Assembly: GCA_026315105.1 (NCBI GenBank)
Contig: CM048750.1
Span: 401,794,502-401,858,501 of the forward strand
Direction: 5' to 3'
From: Locusta migratoria
Taxonomy: Eukaryota; Arthropoda; Insecta; Orthoptera; Acrididae
Length of the DNA: 64,000 bases
Shown here: positions 40,864 through 53,010 of the stretch, in pieces
Numbering within the stretch: the first letter of the stretch is position 1
How the letters are laid out: every line of letters begins with the position of its first letter
Notes under the pieces: generated by a model
Told to the model about the DNA's origin: nothing
What the model saw: the letters and a program-made list of their open reading frames with translations, nothing else
The model's database searches: none
Made by a program: the position numbers and the translations under genes

Positions 40864-42423
40864 AAGTTCGTTTCGTGAAGAATGATTGCAGGAAGAAAAT
40901 TATAAAGAGTGGCTACAAAAAGTCGATACTGATGAGTATGTGTAAGTGCAGAATATGCAATATCTCATTTACTGTTAAGTACGACGGAGTGAAAGCTGTG
41001 AATAAACATTTACAATCAGAAAGACACAAAGCGAATATTACCACACAAAAGAAGAATCAGTCGCTTCTTAAATTCTTGCCGAAACAATGTTCTGCAGAAG
41101 ACAACAAAGTCACTGCAACGGAATTAACTTTGACTTACCATGGTGTGAAACACCGCCATTCTTACAATTCTCAATATTGTGGTAATAAGCTATACCCTTA
41201 TGTTTTAGAGATTCCTCAGTGGCAACGAAAGTAAGATGCCGCCGAACAAAAAGCGAGGCATTAGTAAAAAATATGCTTCTGCCTTATGCTAAAGAGAAGC
41301 TACTAAGCGAATTAAAGCAAAATGTTCCGTTTTCATTAGGTTCAAACGCTTCAAACAAGGACAATAAAAAACATTATCCGATAGTTGTAACATACTTCTC
41401 CAAAGATTTCTACGAAGATGATAACGAATCTGCAGAGGATATCTCAAACGAAAATCCATTTTATTGGAAAATGGTATGACACAAAATTATGTAGTTTCGT
41501 ATTCAGCTGACAATGCATCAGTTAATTTCGGGAAACACAATTCTGTCTTCACTAAATTGAAAGAAGAAAATGAAAACTTGATCAAAGCCAATTGTTGTTG
41601 TCATATTTTACATAACTGTGCTAAGTTTGGATTCAAGCTTCTAAAATATGATGTACAAACTCTAGTTCTTAAAATATATTCAGACTTTTCTTCATCATCA
41701 AAAAATTCGTAGGAACTAAAAACATTTTGCGAGTTTGCTCAGCATGATTACAGCGAAATACTGCGGCACACTGTAGTGCGATGGTTGTCTTTGGAGTCAG
41801 CTGTGGACTGTCTTGTAAAGATGTGGCGAGTTTTAAAGATGTATTATGTAGTACGGGGTGAGGAAAAAATACATCCCCTAATTTGGAAGTTTATTAGTTC
41901 ACAACAAGACGAAATAAACGAGTATTCGCTAACACTACCAGAGTGCTTTCTGTATTTTTTAAAAGCAACTTTGCCTGTTTTTTGTAAAGCAATCAGACTT
42001 TTAGAAAAAGAGGACACACTTTCCACAGATGTTCACGAGATTTTGTTGGAAATTAGTTTTGATGGAAACGAACAGTATCGGGAGTTTTCTGTTTTGAAGT
42101 CTGTAGTATCAAATCTTGATAGGAAAGAAACTAATTGTTGTAAAGTGTAGAGCGAGTTTTTTGAAAAAGCAGACGCACCAAACTTGTTCAATATAATGCA
42201 GCACGTCCTCGCAATTCCTGTCAGTAACGAGCACGTTGAACGAGTGTTTAGTTTAATGAGTGCATTATGGTCGGATGCTAGAAACAGAATGTCCGTTGAA
42301 CTTATGAAAGCCGAGATATGTGTTCAGATTAATTTGAAACTGAGATGTGAAGATTTCTACAACGTGGCTCTTAAAAACAAGACTCTTCTGAATGCAGCGA
42401 GATCATCAGCAAAATATGAATAA
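40864..42423 (+). pseudogene. hAT transposase of element G (BED-like finger to hAT dimerisation domain)
   Basis: Five frame pieces run in order. An N-terminal zinc-finger-like segment has two Cys and two His (CKCRICNISFTVKYDG, NKHLQSERHKANI). A second piece has LLPYAKEKLLSELK and YPIVVTYFSKDF. The catalytic region shows YSADNASVNFG and ANCCCHILHNCAKFG. A region with RWLSLESAVDCL and LPVFCKAIRLLEKED follows. The C-terminal dimerisation domain has LAIPVSNEHVERVFSLMSAL. Stops and frameshifts near 41234, 41470, 41710 and 42150 separate them. Orientation is plus, from the left end of element G. The finger pattern and order fit hAT transposases; the subfamily is uncertain. Confidence 0.85.
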
Positions 42424-42647
42424 TAAGGTATGTGCCTGTAACTGTAATATTTTACTACTGTTATTTTTATTTGCTTCGGTGTAGGTTCCATTAGTGGTAA
42501 ACTAGTAATGGCGGCATTAGTAAGTGATTGGTGATCATATATAGTAATAGAAGTTAATTTTGTTGTGTTTGTAAAACTTGTGACCGCAATGATACACAAA
42601 GATCTGTTTGACGAAGTCTGCCCCCAATTAGTCAAATGTACAATCAG

Positions 42648-42675
<28 letters not shown>
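42648..42675. repeat. poly-A tract
   Basis: A run of about 28 adenines within element G, downstream of the transposase pieces. Confidence 0.9.
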
Positions 42676-42678
<3 letters not shown>

Positions 42679-42703
42679 ACGAAGGCGAACGAGTTCAGGC
42701 ACG

Positions 42704-43022
42704 TCTTTGCTGACCAAATTTGTTCCGCTAACTAGTTTCGGTGATTACACCATTTTCAAAGCATAAAATATGGGGCAAGTTACATTACATACATTTTGGT
42801 AACTCAAGCTGTAAAAAACATCTAATCTTATCCAGTTGACTCAAATACCTAATAAAAATTAAGACACCGTTAAAACACACTGCACTGCACTACGCTAGAA
42901 ATGAGATGTTTTGTGCAGCTGGAGCTACGAAAATGTATATAATGTAACTTGCCTCATATTTTACGTTTTGAAAATTGTGTAATCACCGAAACTAGTTATC
43001 GGAACAAATTTGGTCAGCAAAG
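42704..43022. repeat. 319-bp palindromic element with ~110-bp arms
   Basis: The left arm (from tttgctgaccaaatttgtt) and the right arm (complement, ending at about 43022) are inverted copies at about 90% by eye, around a ~100-bp AT-rich centre. Each arm carries the GAAAC-flanked stem GGTG/CACC. It resembles a MITE or foldback element. Confidence 0.8.
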
Positions 43023-43519
43023 TGTACAAATATGCATTTTTCAAAATTTATTGCTGCCGAGGATCGCCTCACCAAAATGTATGAAGTAATTTTTTAATTA
43101 CACATTGGGCACGATAGGTGGATGCGTGAACGTAAATGGATCAATTTGTATTGTAAAAAGTAATGACAGGTTCTTAAGATATCGTGTCATTGTCCACATC
43201 TTCCGCAGTGCACTGTTATTTACTTACGTCACGACAGTGAAGTAATTTTCGCGAAGTACAACATAATGGAGAACGAAGCACCAGTCACTGGCCACTGCAC
43301 TTCCCTGGCAACTGCGCTGCTCAACTCTCGCCGTACGTAGTATACTGTAGCACTGTCGCAGTGGCGGCGCTAGGCCTCGCGCCTCTGGGGCCTCGCAAAA
43401 CATCGTTAATTTTTATTTATTTATTTCTCTTAAATCTGAAGTTTGACGGCCACTTTCAACTGTTAAGATGTAGCGACGACGTCGCGTACGAAATAAATAC
43501 TGAAACTAGCCCTGAATAC

Positions 43520-43740
43520 TTGAATGTTTCGCGCTGAACTGTCTGCTGCATTCCCACGTTCCCAGCGCTGTCGTTTCGCTGTTGCACCGAACCCTGTCGT
43601 GGGAATCCGGTCGAACCTCGGGCACATTGCTCGACGGCACAGCGCGGCTCGCTCCGCCTGCTGGCGGTGCAGTTGGGCTCGAATGCCCGCTGTACAGAGC
43701 GGACAACGCAGCGCACGGGGGCCTGGCCGGCTAAATAGGC
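43520..43740 (+). other. CpG-rich subterminal block of element E
   Basis: GC- and CpG-rich sequence in an AT-rich neighbourhood, at the 5' side of the element E transposase. Position suggests a promoter region; no TATA box or initiator was identified. Confidence 0.35.
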
Positions 43741-43770
43741 AGCGATACACGGCTCTGATTAACAAAAAAT

Positions 43771-43962
43771 ATCCAAATGTTTGTAAAGCTTATGGGACTT
43801 ACCTGCGGGGTTATCAGTCCCTAAACTTACAAGCTACTTATGAACTAGCTTATACTAAAGACGGCACAAACATCCATGCCCGAGGGGGGATTGGAACCCC
43901 CGACGGGGAACGGTCGCGCATCACTGCATAGCGGCTCAGTGCGCTCGGCCGCTTCACCACGA
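43771..43962 (-). mobile_element. tRNA-derived SINE
   Basis: Minus-strand copy of the common SINE (complement of ggttcc/gaacccccgac with ccatgcccgaggggggatt), with the tail complement at atccaaatgtttgtaaagc. The tRNA head is a variant. No clear TSD, so it is probably old. Confidence 0.8.
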
Positions 43963-44579
43963 TTCTGTTTTACACTACCGATATATTGGTTCAATAAATG
44001 AAAATTTCATTAGAATATCAGGAATACATATGAAGCTACATAGTCTTAAAGTGAGAACTACATAGCGAAGACGCAGAAGATCGCACATTGCATACTACAT
44101 CTAAAATAATATATATATGAATCGTGAATTTGCAAAACGACTCAAGTCCACATTTTCGTGGTTTTGTATTATGGGCACAGCAATGTTCTAACATCCAATA
44201 CAAATCGCTTAATACCAAAGAGACTTCAGTCCCCAAATTCTATACATTATTTCCAGCAATGCTACATTCATGTTTACCGGCAAAACAGCCTTAGTCCAGC
44301 TCTTAAGTTGTTTTGCTTGTAGGTAATGATAATTTTTAACAGACTCATCTATAGCTTTAAGTTGGTAAAACGTCTATATTAGTTTTGTTTGTGTGCAACC
44401 AAGTTATGCATTGAGGGAGAGGGTTTTCTTGCTTTAACATCTGACTACATACAAAGTGTATGCTTGCCTAAGATACCCGTTCAGGACATATATTATTCAT
44501 GTATTATCATCGTGAACTAACAATTCCAGTTTTCTCTGTGCATAACAAGACAACTAATTCAGTATCCTTCTACATCTAT

Positions 44580-45640
44580 CATGAGGGGCAAGCTAAGAAC
44601 CCTCCAAATGAGGTACGTAGTTTTCTCCTCCATTATTTCAATACCCGTGTCCCATACAGTGTTAAAGAACTTTAGTTGTTTTGTGTCGGTTGTCCAGGCC
44701 AGAATATGAACAACACTCTTATCAGATTTTTTAATGGCTATAAGTGCTCAGAGGCGTTTTTCAACATCAAAGTTCTTTTCCCTGTCTGAGAACACTCCTT
44801 TCTGCCAAATGATATGGACTTCACAGTAGTGAAAAGACGTCAGAGGCGTGTCGACAGACTACACACATTGAAGGATGTGTGTGAAAACATAGTAAGTTCT
44901 AGCGCTAAAGGAAAATTTACAGTAACAATCGTTGAAAGTGAGGATTTTTATGATTACAACAACTGGTGGCCACGTTATTAAAAAAGAAATGTCAGTTCCA
45001 TAGAGACATCGGTTAAGGACGATCGTAGAGATAAAAAGGTATCTTTCAGTCTTTCAACTTTTATGGATTTCTGCTTTTCTGCAGAACAGATCGGAATAGT
45101 GTGACAAAACCATTCATAGGAGGAGTAATACAACATTGTTTCATCCTTGGGCCAGCATATCACATAGATAGGCTTATCCATATGGTATGTCTCCAAACAA
45201 TGAAAATAAAATTAGAGATATACGCAAAATGCTCAAGTATGATATTTCTGAAGAAACCTACTTCAGATGAAACTGCTCCAGAGGCCTCTGATGAATCTCT
45301 CCTCCAAATTTCTGTAGTCGCTGACAGAACCAGGGTCATCAAAACTTGGCGAAACTGCTGTTTCGCAACATTCTGAGCTGAATAAGGAGTTAAGAACTGA
45401 AAATATTTGTGATTCAGAATCGAGAGGACATTGTTCATAAAACAGAGTCATTTACAGAATTACATCTGGGAAAGTGAGTGTTTTCAGTAACAGATTCACA
45501 CCGTCATAACTTAGCTCAAAATGGTCTCGAAAAAAACCTCGAGAAATCTGATGAGAGTTACCCCAAAGACGCTAACAAAAGACATTTTAATAAATTTCAT
45601 TTTACTAGAAAATAGAGTAACGATGAAGAGCAACATCGCA
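44580..45640 (+). pseudogene. coding-like stretch upstream of the hAT zinc finger, not identified
   Basis: Between about 44840 and 44980 the plus strand reads RRQRRVDRLHTLKDVCENIV and TVTIVESEDFYDYNNWWPRY without a stop, which looks like real but decayed protein coding. I do not recognise the family. Position suggests either an upstream part of the element E gene or another inserted element. A translated search is needed to decide. Confidence 0.3.
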
Positions 45641-46935
45641 GATAGTTGGTATACTCCATATCTCATAATAAAGTTTATTGCTTTCCATGTAGAATTTTCT
45701 TACATTTGCAGACACAGATGGTAAAAGAAGGCTGTTGTGACTGGAAAGATCTGAATAGGACATTGGAAAGACATGAACATAGTCGAAGTCAAGGACACAT
45801 CGAGTGTATGATTGAATGGAATTATAGAAAGGAATCAAATATGGGAAAACAGTAGATAAGGAAACCGAGAGACTTATCAGGAAATCACAAAAGTATTGGT
45901 ATAACTTGGTCGAAAGATTGATCGATATTATCAACTACGTAGCCTCATACAATCTGACATTGAGAGGTCATCGAGAATCCCATACCCTGAATGATACAGG
46001 AAATAGTGGAAATTTTATAGAACTATTTACACTGTTATCCAAATATGTTCTAACACTAAAACAGCACTTGCAACACATTAATGAAAATCAACTTTCTCAG
46101 CATTATCTGAGCCACGATATCCAAAATGAATTAATTTCATTAATGTCAAAATCTGTCATTAACGAAATTGTAAAAAAGAGTCAAACAAGCAAAATATCAT
46201 GCCTTCATGCTCGATTGTACCAGGGGTGTGAGCCGTGTCAAACAAATGTCAATAATAATAAGATTTTGCAGTTCTTCAACTGGAGAGATAGAGGAACACG
46301 GGTTCCTTGCCATTGGGGAAACAACGGGGAGTATTTAACAAATACCGTTTTAAAGGAACTAGAAAATAATGATTTCCATATAAAGAACTGTCGAGGACAG
46401 GGATATAATAATAGCGCCAGTATGGTTGGCATTAATAAAGAACACTTCATATTAATCCACGAGCATTCTTCACGCCGTGCGGATGCCATTCTTGGAATTT
46501 CCTTCTTATAGATGCAGCTAACTCATCTACAACAGCTACAACAGTTTTCGGCTTCATCAATAAAATTTATGTGCTCTTTACAAGGTCTAGAAAGCGGTGT
46601 AAACTTATAAAAACAAAATAAAAATTGACACTGAAACCTTTGTCTGAAACAAGATGGGACAGCAGAATCGGAGCACTAAAAATCTATGTTATTCGAGTTT
46701 GATGATGTCATTGAAAGCTTGAATGAACTGAAAACTAAAACTGTGAAACTCTTAGTGACTATGAAGCAGTCTTGAACGAAATGTTAATTTATGAGTTTAT
46801 TGTTGTAATATACGTATGGTACGCGATTTTACTACACGTGAACAATATAAATAAACGATGTCAGTCGGTTCAAGTGAACCTGAGTGCAGCTGTTGACTCT
46901 TTACGTTCATTTCGTGACTGCATTGGAGAATTCCA

Positions 46936-47122
46936 GGCCGGCCGCGGTGGCCGAGGTGACTGAGGCGCTCCAGTCACGGTCAGCACGGCCACTACGGTCG
47001 GGGGCTCGAATCCCCCCTCGGGCATGGATATTTGTGCCGTCCTAGTTCGTAAGTAGTTCGTAAGGGAAGGGACTGATGACCCCGTAGTTAAGTCCCATAA
47101 ACTTAACAAACGTTTTGAACAT
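46936..47122 (+). mobile_element. tRNA-derived SINE with perfect 13-bp TSD
   Basis: Complete copy from ggccggccgcggtggccgag through box-B-like gggctcgaatccc and gggactgatgaccccgtagt to the tail gaacatt. TSD ttggagaattcca is at 46923-46935 and 47123-47135. It interrupts the element E transposase between the codons for DCIGEF and ENSILQD, which read continuously when it is removed. Young by TSD quality. Confidence 0.95.
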
Positions 47123-47404
47123 TTGGAGAATTCCATATTACAGGATTTGAAACATGCGATGCAGAAGCTCGATTGTTTGTAGAAAAAAGTAGTTACGAAA
47201 TTGAGTCTGAGTTTAAAAAACAAAAGAGTAGCACAGAAAAAAACAATGTTCGATTACGAACAAATTGAAGAACCATCACAATCTGCTGAAATGCACTACA
47301 GTGTTAATTTTTTTAACACAATGATAGTGCTGCAATAGTCGACAGTGAATGTCGATAGAAAGCGCTCGAAGAATAATTTGAGCGATTTGGTTTTATTTAT
47401 GACT

Positions 47405-47925
47405 AGCTGAAAAGCCGGCGTCGACCGGGCCGCGGTCGAATAGCCGAAGGCGCCTCGCTGCAGATTGCGCGTTTGCTAGCCGTCGGAGGTTCGAGTCCTT
47501 CCTGGGGCATGAGTATGTGTGTTATTTATTTCTGCCATTTTTCACGTATATATTCATTTGTATAAGGGCTGTATGTCTGTAAAATCTCTTGGGAATACAA
47601 TTAGTACTAAAGAAGTAATAGATTAAAATTTGGTGCGTGATGGGGCGGTTTTCCATGAACATTACTGTTTATGTGTTCATATCTCATGAACTACGTGTCG
47701 TACTTTGATGCAATTTAGAAGGTACACTCAACTATATGCGTGCATACTGTATGTAAATTTCGTAGTGTACAAATTATAAGTGGTAACGTCATACCGAATG
47801 CCACGGCTACCGTCCACATCGATTGCAAAATTTCATAAAGATTGGAACAAAACTGTAGATTTGTATGCAACACGTACACACAAACATAGGAACACTCTGC
47901 TTTATATATAAAGATATCAATTATT
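47405..47925 (+). mobile_element. SINE-like insert in element E
   Basis: A tRNA-like head of the 94-294 type (ccgaaggcgcctcgctgcag, box-B-like ggttcgagtcc) begins near 47425. A ~400-bp body ending in tttatatataaagata near 47920 follows. The insert sits between two parts of the hAT transposase (EQF-like segment near 47390 and WKSLSKEDLL at 47930). Boundaries are approximate, and no TSD was resolved. Confidence 0.55.
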
Positions 47926-48173
47926 TGAAATCCCTCTCCAAGGAAGACCTTCTGAAGCATTGTATTGATTTAGGTATAATAATCCAAGACGGCGAGAATA
48001 GTGACATACAGGCTTTAGAACTTTACGAGAAACTCCAGCTTTTAATGTCCAATCCTCTAGACTCAATCAAAGACGCAAAACAACTGCTTCAGTACATTTT
48101 ACAAAACAATTAGGAGAACTATATGCAAATGTTTACATAACAATCAGAATCATGGTCACAGTTCCAGTCAGTA

Positions 48174-48850
48174 CAGTTTCAGCCGAGAAGGCTTCTCAAA
48201 GTTAAGATTGTTAGCATGTTTTTATGTGCTAATCTACAAACATGATATACTTTGAAAAAATCATTCTTATGCCAAGGCTGCAAAATATTTTTATTTGTTA
48301 TATTCTACCGGTTTTGGCAGTTGCTGCCATCAACAGGAAATCAACGAGATATTTTACATCAAAGCCAATAAGATATTTTTATTGAGTACAGCAATGTCTA
48401 ATTTAAAATAAAATATTGTGATTGTTTCTAGAAGCTTTTCCATTTTACATCATGTAGTAGGTATTCCTTTAATTACTCTTTAACATTTATGTCAATAACG
48501 TCATCTGTACATATTGTTAGAGTCTTATTTGTAATAGTTGAAGATTAATGAAAGGAATACATACTACATGGTGTAAAATGAAAAAGCCTTTAGTAATAAT
48601 CACAATATTTTATTGTAAATTAGATGTTGCTGTACTCAGTATATATATTATCTTATTGGCTTTGATGTAAAATATCTTGTTGGTTTCCTGTTGATGGCAG
48701 CAACTGCCGAAACCGGTAGAATATAACAAATAAAAATATTTTGCAGCCTTGGCATAAGAATGATTTTTTCAAAGTATATCATGTTTGTAGATTAGCACAT
48801 AAAAACATGCTAACAATCTTAACTTTGAGAAGCCCTCTCGGCTGAAACTG
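48174..48850. repeat. 677-bp near-perfect palindrome in the hAT dimerisation domain
   Basis: The arms of about 310 bp are roughly 95% identical in inverted orientation around a centre near 48512. The outermost ~44 bp of the left arm (48174-48217) is hAT coding sequence (VSAEK, FSKLRLL). Its inverted copy occurs at the right end (48808-48850), before the hAT frame resumes with YLRCTM at about 48867. Each arm contains a stem module GGCAG/CTGCC followed by GAAACCGGT (48308-48337; 48686-48716). Confidence 0.88.
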
Positions 48851-49211
48851 ATTTTTTTTCTTCAAAATTACTTGAGATGCACAATGAGGCAAGAAAAACT
48901 ATCTGCGTTGTCAGTACTACCAACTGAAGAAAAAATAGCGGCTGGTATTAATTATGATGTGATCTTTAAACAATTCTGCGAGTCGAAAAGCCGAAAAGTT
49001 CTCTATTTTAATTTCTGTTTGTTTGTTGTAATTTTTGTTATTGCAATAATACTTGTATATTATACACATAAAATTTTAGTATAATGATTATTGGTGTATA
49101 ATTCAGCTCATTTTATTTAACATTTTGTTCCCTACTGAAAAATGAAATGGGCCTCGCAAAGACGTGTTCGCCCACGCCCAGTTTTCGTCTAGCGCCGCCA
49201 CTGCACTGTCG

Positions 49212-49658
49212 ATCAATTCACTATACAATTCGCGATCGTTGTTGATATCCTGTACTTCGGTGTATAATGTTTAATTGATATTACATTAGTACGTCGATTA
49301 TTCGAACTAATTGGGGAACGTGGGTGTTCGGAAAACTGGTTTATTCGAATAATCGAACTGTACAGTTTCATTTGCCAATAAGTACTCTACAGTAAATTTA
49401 TTTATAACAACAGGCATCTGTTGTAGTACAGTAATAATCTCGTATTTATCTCTCATAGAAAGGACAGCACTATTACGTTTAATCATTTTATGCCCTCAAG
49501 TTTACTTCTTTACGCGTCAGCAAGTGGTCGTAACAGGGAGCAGACGGTAAGTGTGCCCCTTCCCTTCACATGGAGCCAGTGAGAAGCTCTTCTGGGTGGC
49601 GCGCGATCCTCCACAGTGCGCGGAGCCGCAAGCGGCAACTCTTGGAAGGCTCATCTGG
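49212..49658 (-). repeat. element G interior between the two nested hATs (family-A-like, inverted)
   Basis: On the minus strand this segment resembles the left subterminal sequence of family A, for example ttattggcaaatgaaactgt and gtacagttcgattattcgaa, compared with 35590-35680 and 50297-50400. The similarity continues on the other side of the nested element at 54118-54240 (tcggcacacttcagtcggcg on the minus strand, compared with 31290-31310). Confidence 0.7.
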
Positions 49659-50086
49659 TGATGTGACAGCGGCGTAGCTATCACAGGGCTAGGCGGGGCA
49701 GTGCCCCGGGGCCCCCGAGCTCCAGGGGCCCCTCGGCCTTCGTGAGCGACGATCGAAAAATGTTACAATAGAGCGTCGAATTTTTTATTTAATTTTTTTT
49801 ACCCTCCCACCCTATCGTCCATCATATCCCCCTTCCCCTCAAACCAAGTTTCCCACAGCAGCCGCACTGGGCCACCGGCTGGCGTTCATTGCTTCTAATT
49901 GGGCCTCCACAAGACAGGCGAAGCTGCCAGTCAATGTGTCCAACAATCGCCACACTTCGGTCGGCAGAAGTAGCGGCAGCATCACAGTTGCTCACAGCAA
50001 CAGCTGCGTCTTCCAAGTGTTGTGGCGTGCAATGTGAAGGATCGCGCTCCTCCAAATACAGTATAAATACATTTACTGTACAGTAC

Positions 50087-50286
50087 GTCGGCCGCTGTGG
50101 CCGAGGGGACTGAGGCGCTCCAGTCACGGTCTGCACGGTCACTACAGTCGGGGGCTCGTATCTCCCCTCGTGCATGGATATTTGTGCCGTCTTTACTCTT
50201 AGCTAGTTCACAAGTAGTTTGTAAGCTTAGGGACTGATGACCCCGTAGTTAAGTCCCATACATTCTACTAACATTTGAACATTTTT
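50087..50286 (+). mobile_element. tRNA-derived SINE with 10-bp TSD
   Basis: Complete copy (ggccgctgtggccgaggg to gaacatttttt) with TSD tgtacagtac at 50077-50086 and 50287-50296. The box-B region has mutated to gggctcgtatctcc. It inserted in the left arm of hAT copy B. Confidence 0.92.
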
Positions 50287-50523
50287 TGTACAGTACTTCT
50301 TATTGGCAAATAGAAGTGTACAGTTCGAATATCCGAATAAACCGATTTTCCGAATATCCATGTACCCAAATTTCTTCGGATAATAGACGTTATACTGTAT
50401 ATAATATTTTAGTTGAGTGGAGGAATTTCGACTTTTAGTTTCTCCTGCCGAAATTAATCCCAACATAGAAAGTTCGCCGGTTATGTAAGGAAATTATTTT
50501 AAAAAAATATGCATTATTAGAAT

Positions 50524-50745
50524 GTGAGGTTACGGAAGTATTTACCGCAGTTTTATTCTTCCGCAGCAGCCGAAAGGTCGTTCAGCAAATTAAAAATTAT
50601 CAAAACGCATCTGAGGTACAGTATGGCTCAAGCTCCACTCGGACATTTGGCGCTCATAGCAATCGAAAAGAAGGCTGCATCAAGTCTAGATTTAACAAAC
50701 CTTCTTGATGATTTTGCAAAAACCAAAGCCAAGAAAATATTGTAA
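50524..50745 (+). pseudogene. hAT transposase C-terminal dimerisation domain fragment
   Basis: An open frame contains AAAERSFSKLKIIKTHLRYS and LGHLALIAIEKKA, followed by LDDFAKTKAKKIL and a stop: a clean hAT dimerisation domain. The rest of the transposase is absent from this element, so copy B is a deletion derivative. It is the only coding piece recognised inside family A here. Confidence 0.85.
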
Positions 50746-53010
50746 AATAATTGTTAAAATAAAATTGACTACTTTCTAATTGTGTACCGATATTATTACT
50801 ATAATGTACTGCAGTCACGAAAACGCTTACCGATAATTACAGATCAGAAATCATATCTTTGCCAACATCTGCAATCTAACAGTTTGAAGCACTGTATTAT
50901 TCCAGTAGGTATTCTTTCATTCTGACTTTGGTGCGTGAGGAAACACGAACGAAATCCCCACGATCTGAAAAACGCCACTCATTATGTTCGTGATACACAG
51001 TGAATTTTTTTCAAGGACTAATTAGATTTGATTAATACTTGTTCCATAGATCATATATACGACATTTCGTAGTAATGTGGAACGTGTCATTGTAGTAAAT
51101 GTTGTCTACACTTGACACTCAATATTTTAAGGATTTCCTGTATTCCTGTTACAAGAAACAGAAAAATTCCCATCTTTCAGAAAATAATGTTTTAACACAT
51201 TAACTGCCACGTGAGATAAATATGTCACAGGAAGTCGTCTCTTCGGTCCACGTGAAATACAACTCACGGACATTTTTCCATTTAAAGCTCTGTGGTGCAG
51301 TTGTAACGCACAGTATCGTGCTGGGACTTGGTGTTACAGTACGTTATGGCTACAGTAACAAATCATGTTCGTGGCCTCCAGTTTTCAAGAGCTCAGGAGT
51401 AGTTATTGACACTTGAAATCGTGAATTATATATAAATCACATGGCCCAGTCATATTGGAGTTCACTTGTTTTTATAATTTATTATTTGGTGTTACATATT
51501 ACTTATACAGTAGATTGTATATCACATACAGTTTTAATTACTCTCCAACTAATTGCAACAACAATGAAACAGACTGAAAAAGTTGGGTAATTCCACTTTG
51601 TATCTCTAACACCTACATGCACTGTGCTTTAGGAAGAAACACTCTTCGCAAAAATATGAGTCACAATTTCTTACATTTCCATGTAGTTTGTTTGCATTCT
51701 TGACAGCTTTCTCTCGTCCAGATTCATTCTTCATTTTTTCGTAGCATCCGTACTCCTCTGACTTGCTGCTCCCATGTTCACAAGAGCACAATCTGCAGGC
51801 AGCTCGGTGGCTACGGTGGGAGATTTCTCAGAGTCATCGGCATCTTCTGTATGGAGTAGTCTCAAAGTCACTTTTTTTTCAATTCTGTGATTGAGATGAT
51901 CTTGTTGTTGATGTATCGCTAAATTACAAGAGCATTTTACCAGTGCTGATCCTGTCAACAGTTCAAGTGCAAGCTTCCTGTATCACTTCACACCCCCCCC
52001 CCCTTAGACAATATAGAACTTAATTTGGTGAGAGGGATCTATAAATGACTGATTATAGTCAGTTATCATTGTTGGTTTTTTCTTTGTGCCCCTCTTGGTT
52101 TTCAGCTTCTTCCTCTCCATGAACAGTACCCAGCATTAACACATTCCTCTTATTTTTCCATATCATTAGTATCTTCATCTTTTTCACTTGTTTCCATAAC
52201 GTCATCTAAAAGCTTCTGTACTTGCCTTTGTTCATCTAAATAACTTCTACGAGGCACTTCCTCTTGCTACAATATCACTGCGTTGCGGAGCAAACAACAC
52301 TGAATAAAGACTGTAGTAACAATGCAGAGAAACAATAATGGAACTGTACGCAAGTAATGTTGTGGAATGAAAGACTTACAGGAGTACCAACCCAAAATTA
52401 TTAGCGAAATAGCAAATGACACACCTGGCACTTTACTCTGGCGCCATGTGAGTCATATGTAAGTCACACAAAAAACATAAACTAAGGTACTACATTGCAA
52501 TATTTTCAACTTATTTGTACTTAAAGCAGAATATGGAAAAAAAAAAGTAAATGATGCCCGGGGGTCGGTAACCCAAGTATACCTTTGGCAGTCAATATGT
52601 TAATATAGTTATTGTTAAACAGAATGGGCTAAGACAAAATATTAAATGTATACAGCATATTTAAGTACAGTAGAACAGTATTGGGCATATGATTTGTTGT
52701 GGGGATGTGACAGGTGACAGCAGGAAGGGATCGGGGATTGGGGGGGGGGGGTGTTGGAGGGCGGAAGGTGCGGGAAAGGGCAGACCGCTGGAATGGTCAG
52801 GCACTGCCGTTCTTTGTGCGCCTCCCAAACGAATAGCGAGCCCCCACTCTATCTACCCCATTACGTCGCAAAAGGAAGTTACAAGGTGTTTTACAAAGTT
52901 ATACCGAGCCTTCCACAGTGCATCTCATAAATCACAGATGACGTACTGCGAAGACAGACCTGGAGAGTGCGCACTTTCCACAGAGTTCCATAAGAACTAT
53001 TCGCTCTTCA
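50746..53010. other. no gene; unassigned interior of hAT copy B
   Basis: AT-rich DNA with several simple features: a poly-C run near 51991-52001 and a G-rich block at about 52727-52800 (a run of about 12 G near 52740) that could form a quadruplex on the plus strand. Short open frames on both strands show no recognisable domain. Confidence 0.45.

Larger units (their letters stand above)
45640..49084 (+). pseudogene. hAT transposase of element E (ZMYM1-like), multiply interrupted
   Basis: In order: a TTF-type zinc-finger segment with KVYCFPCRIF (45660); a helical region with VERLIDIINYVASYNLTLRG and HRE (45906); a segment with SRRADAILGISFL (about 46480); and LKPLSETRWDSRIGALK (about 46635-46690). 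The SINE at 46936-47122 splits the next helix. The line resumes to about 47400 and, after a SINE-bearing insert, at about 47925 (WKSLSKEDLLKHCIDLGI). The dimerisation domain (VPVSTVSAEK, FSKLRLL, about 48165-48217) is split by the palindrome at 48218-48850. It finishes with LRCTMRQEKLSALSVL and INYDVIFKQFCE (48865-48990). Many stops and shifts occur. Confidence 0.85.
43359..49203 (+). mobile_element. hAT element E: 5.8 kb with perfect 8-bp TSD
   Basis: It begins CAGTGGCGGCGCTAG and ends CTAGCGCCGCCACTG (15-bp TIR). The identical 8-bp TSD cactgtcg lies at 43351-43358 and 49204-49211. It contains a degenerate ZMYM1-like hAT transposase in plus orientation and a CpG-rich left subterminal region (43520-43740) that might have been its promoter. 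Later insertions are SINEs at 43771-43962 and 46936-47122, a SINE-bearing insert at about 47405-47925, and a palindrome at 48174-48850. Its transposase relic is related to, but distinct from, the minus-strand relic at 27120-29250. It is nested in element G. Confidence 0.93.
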
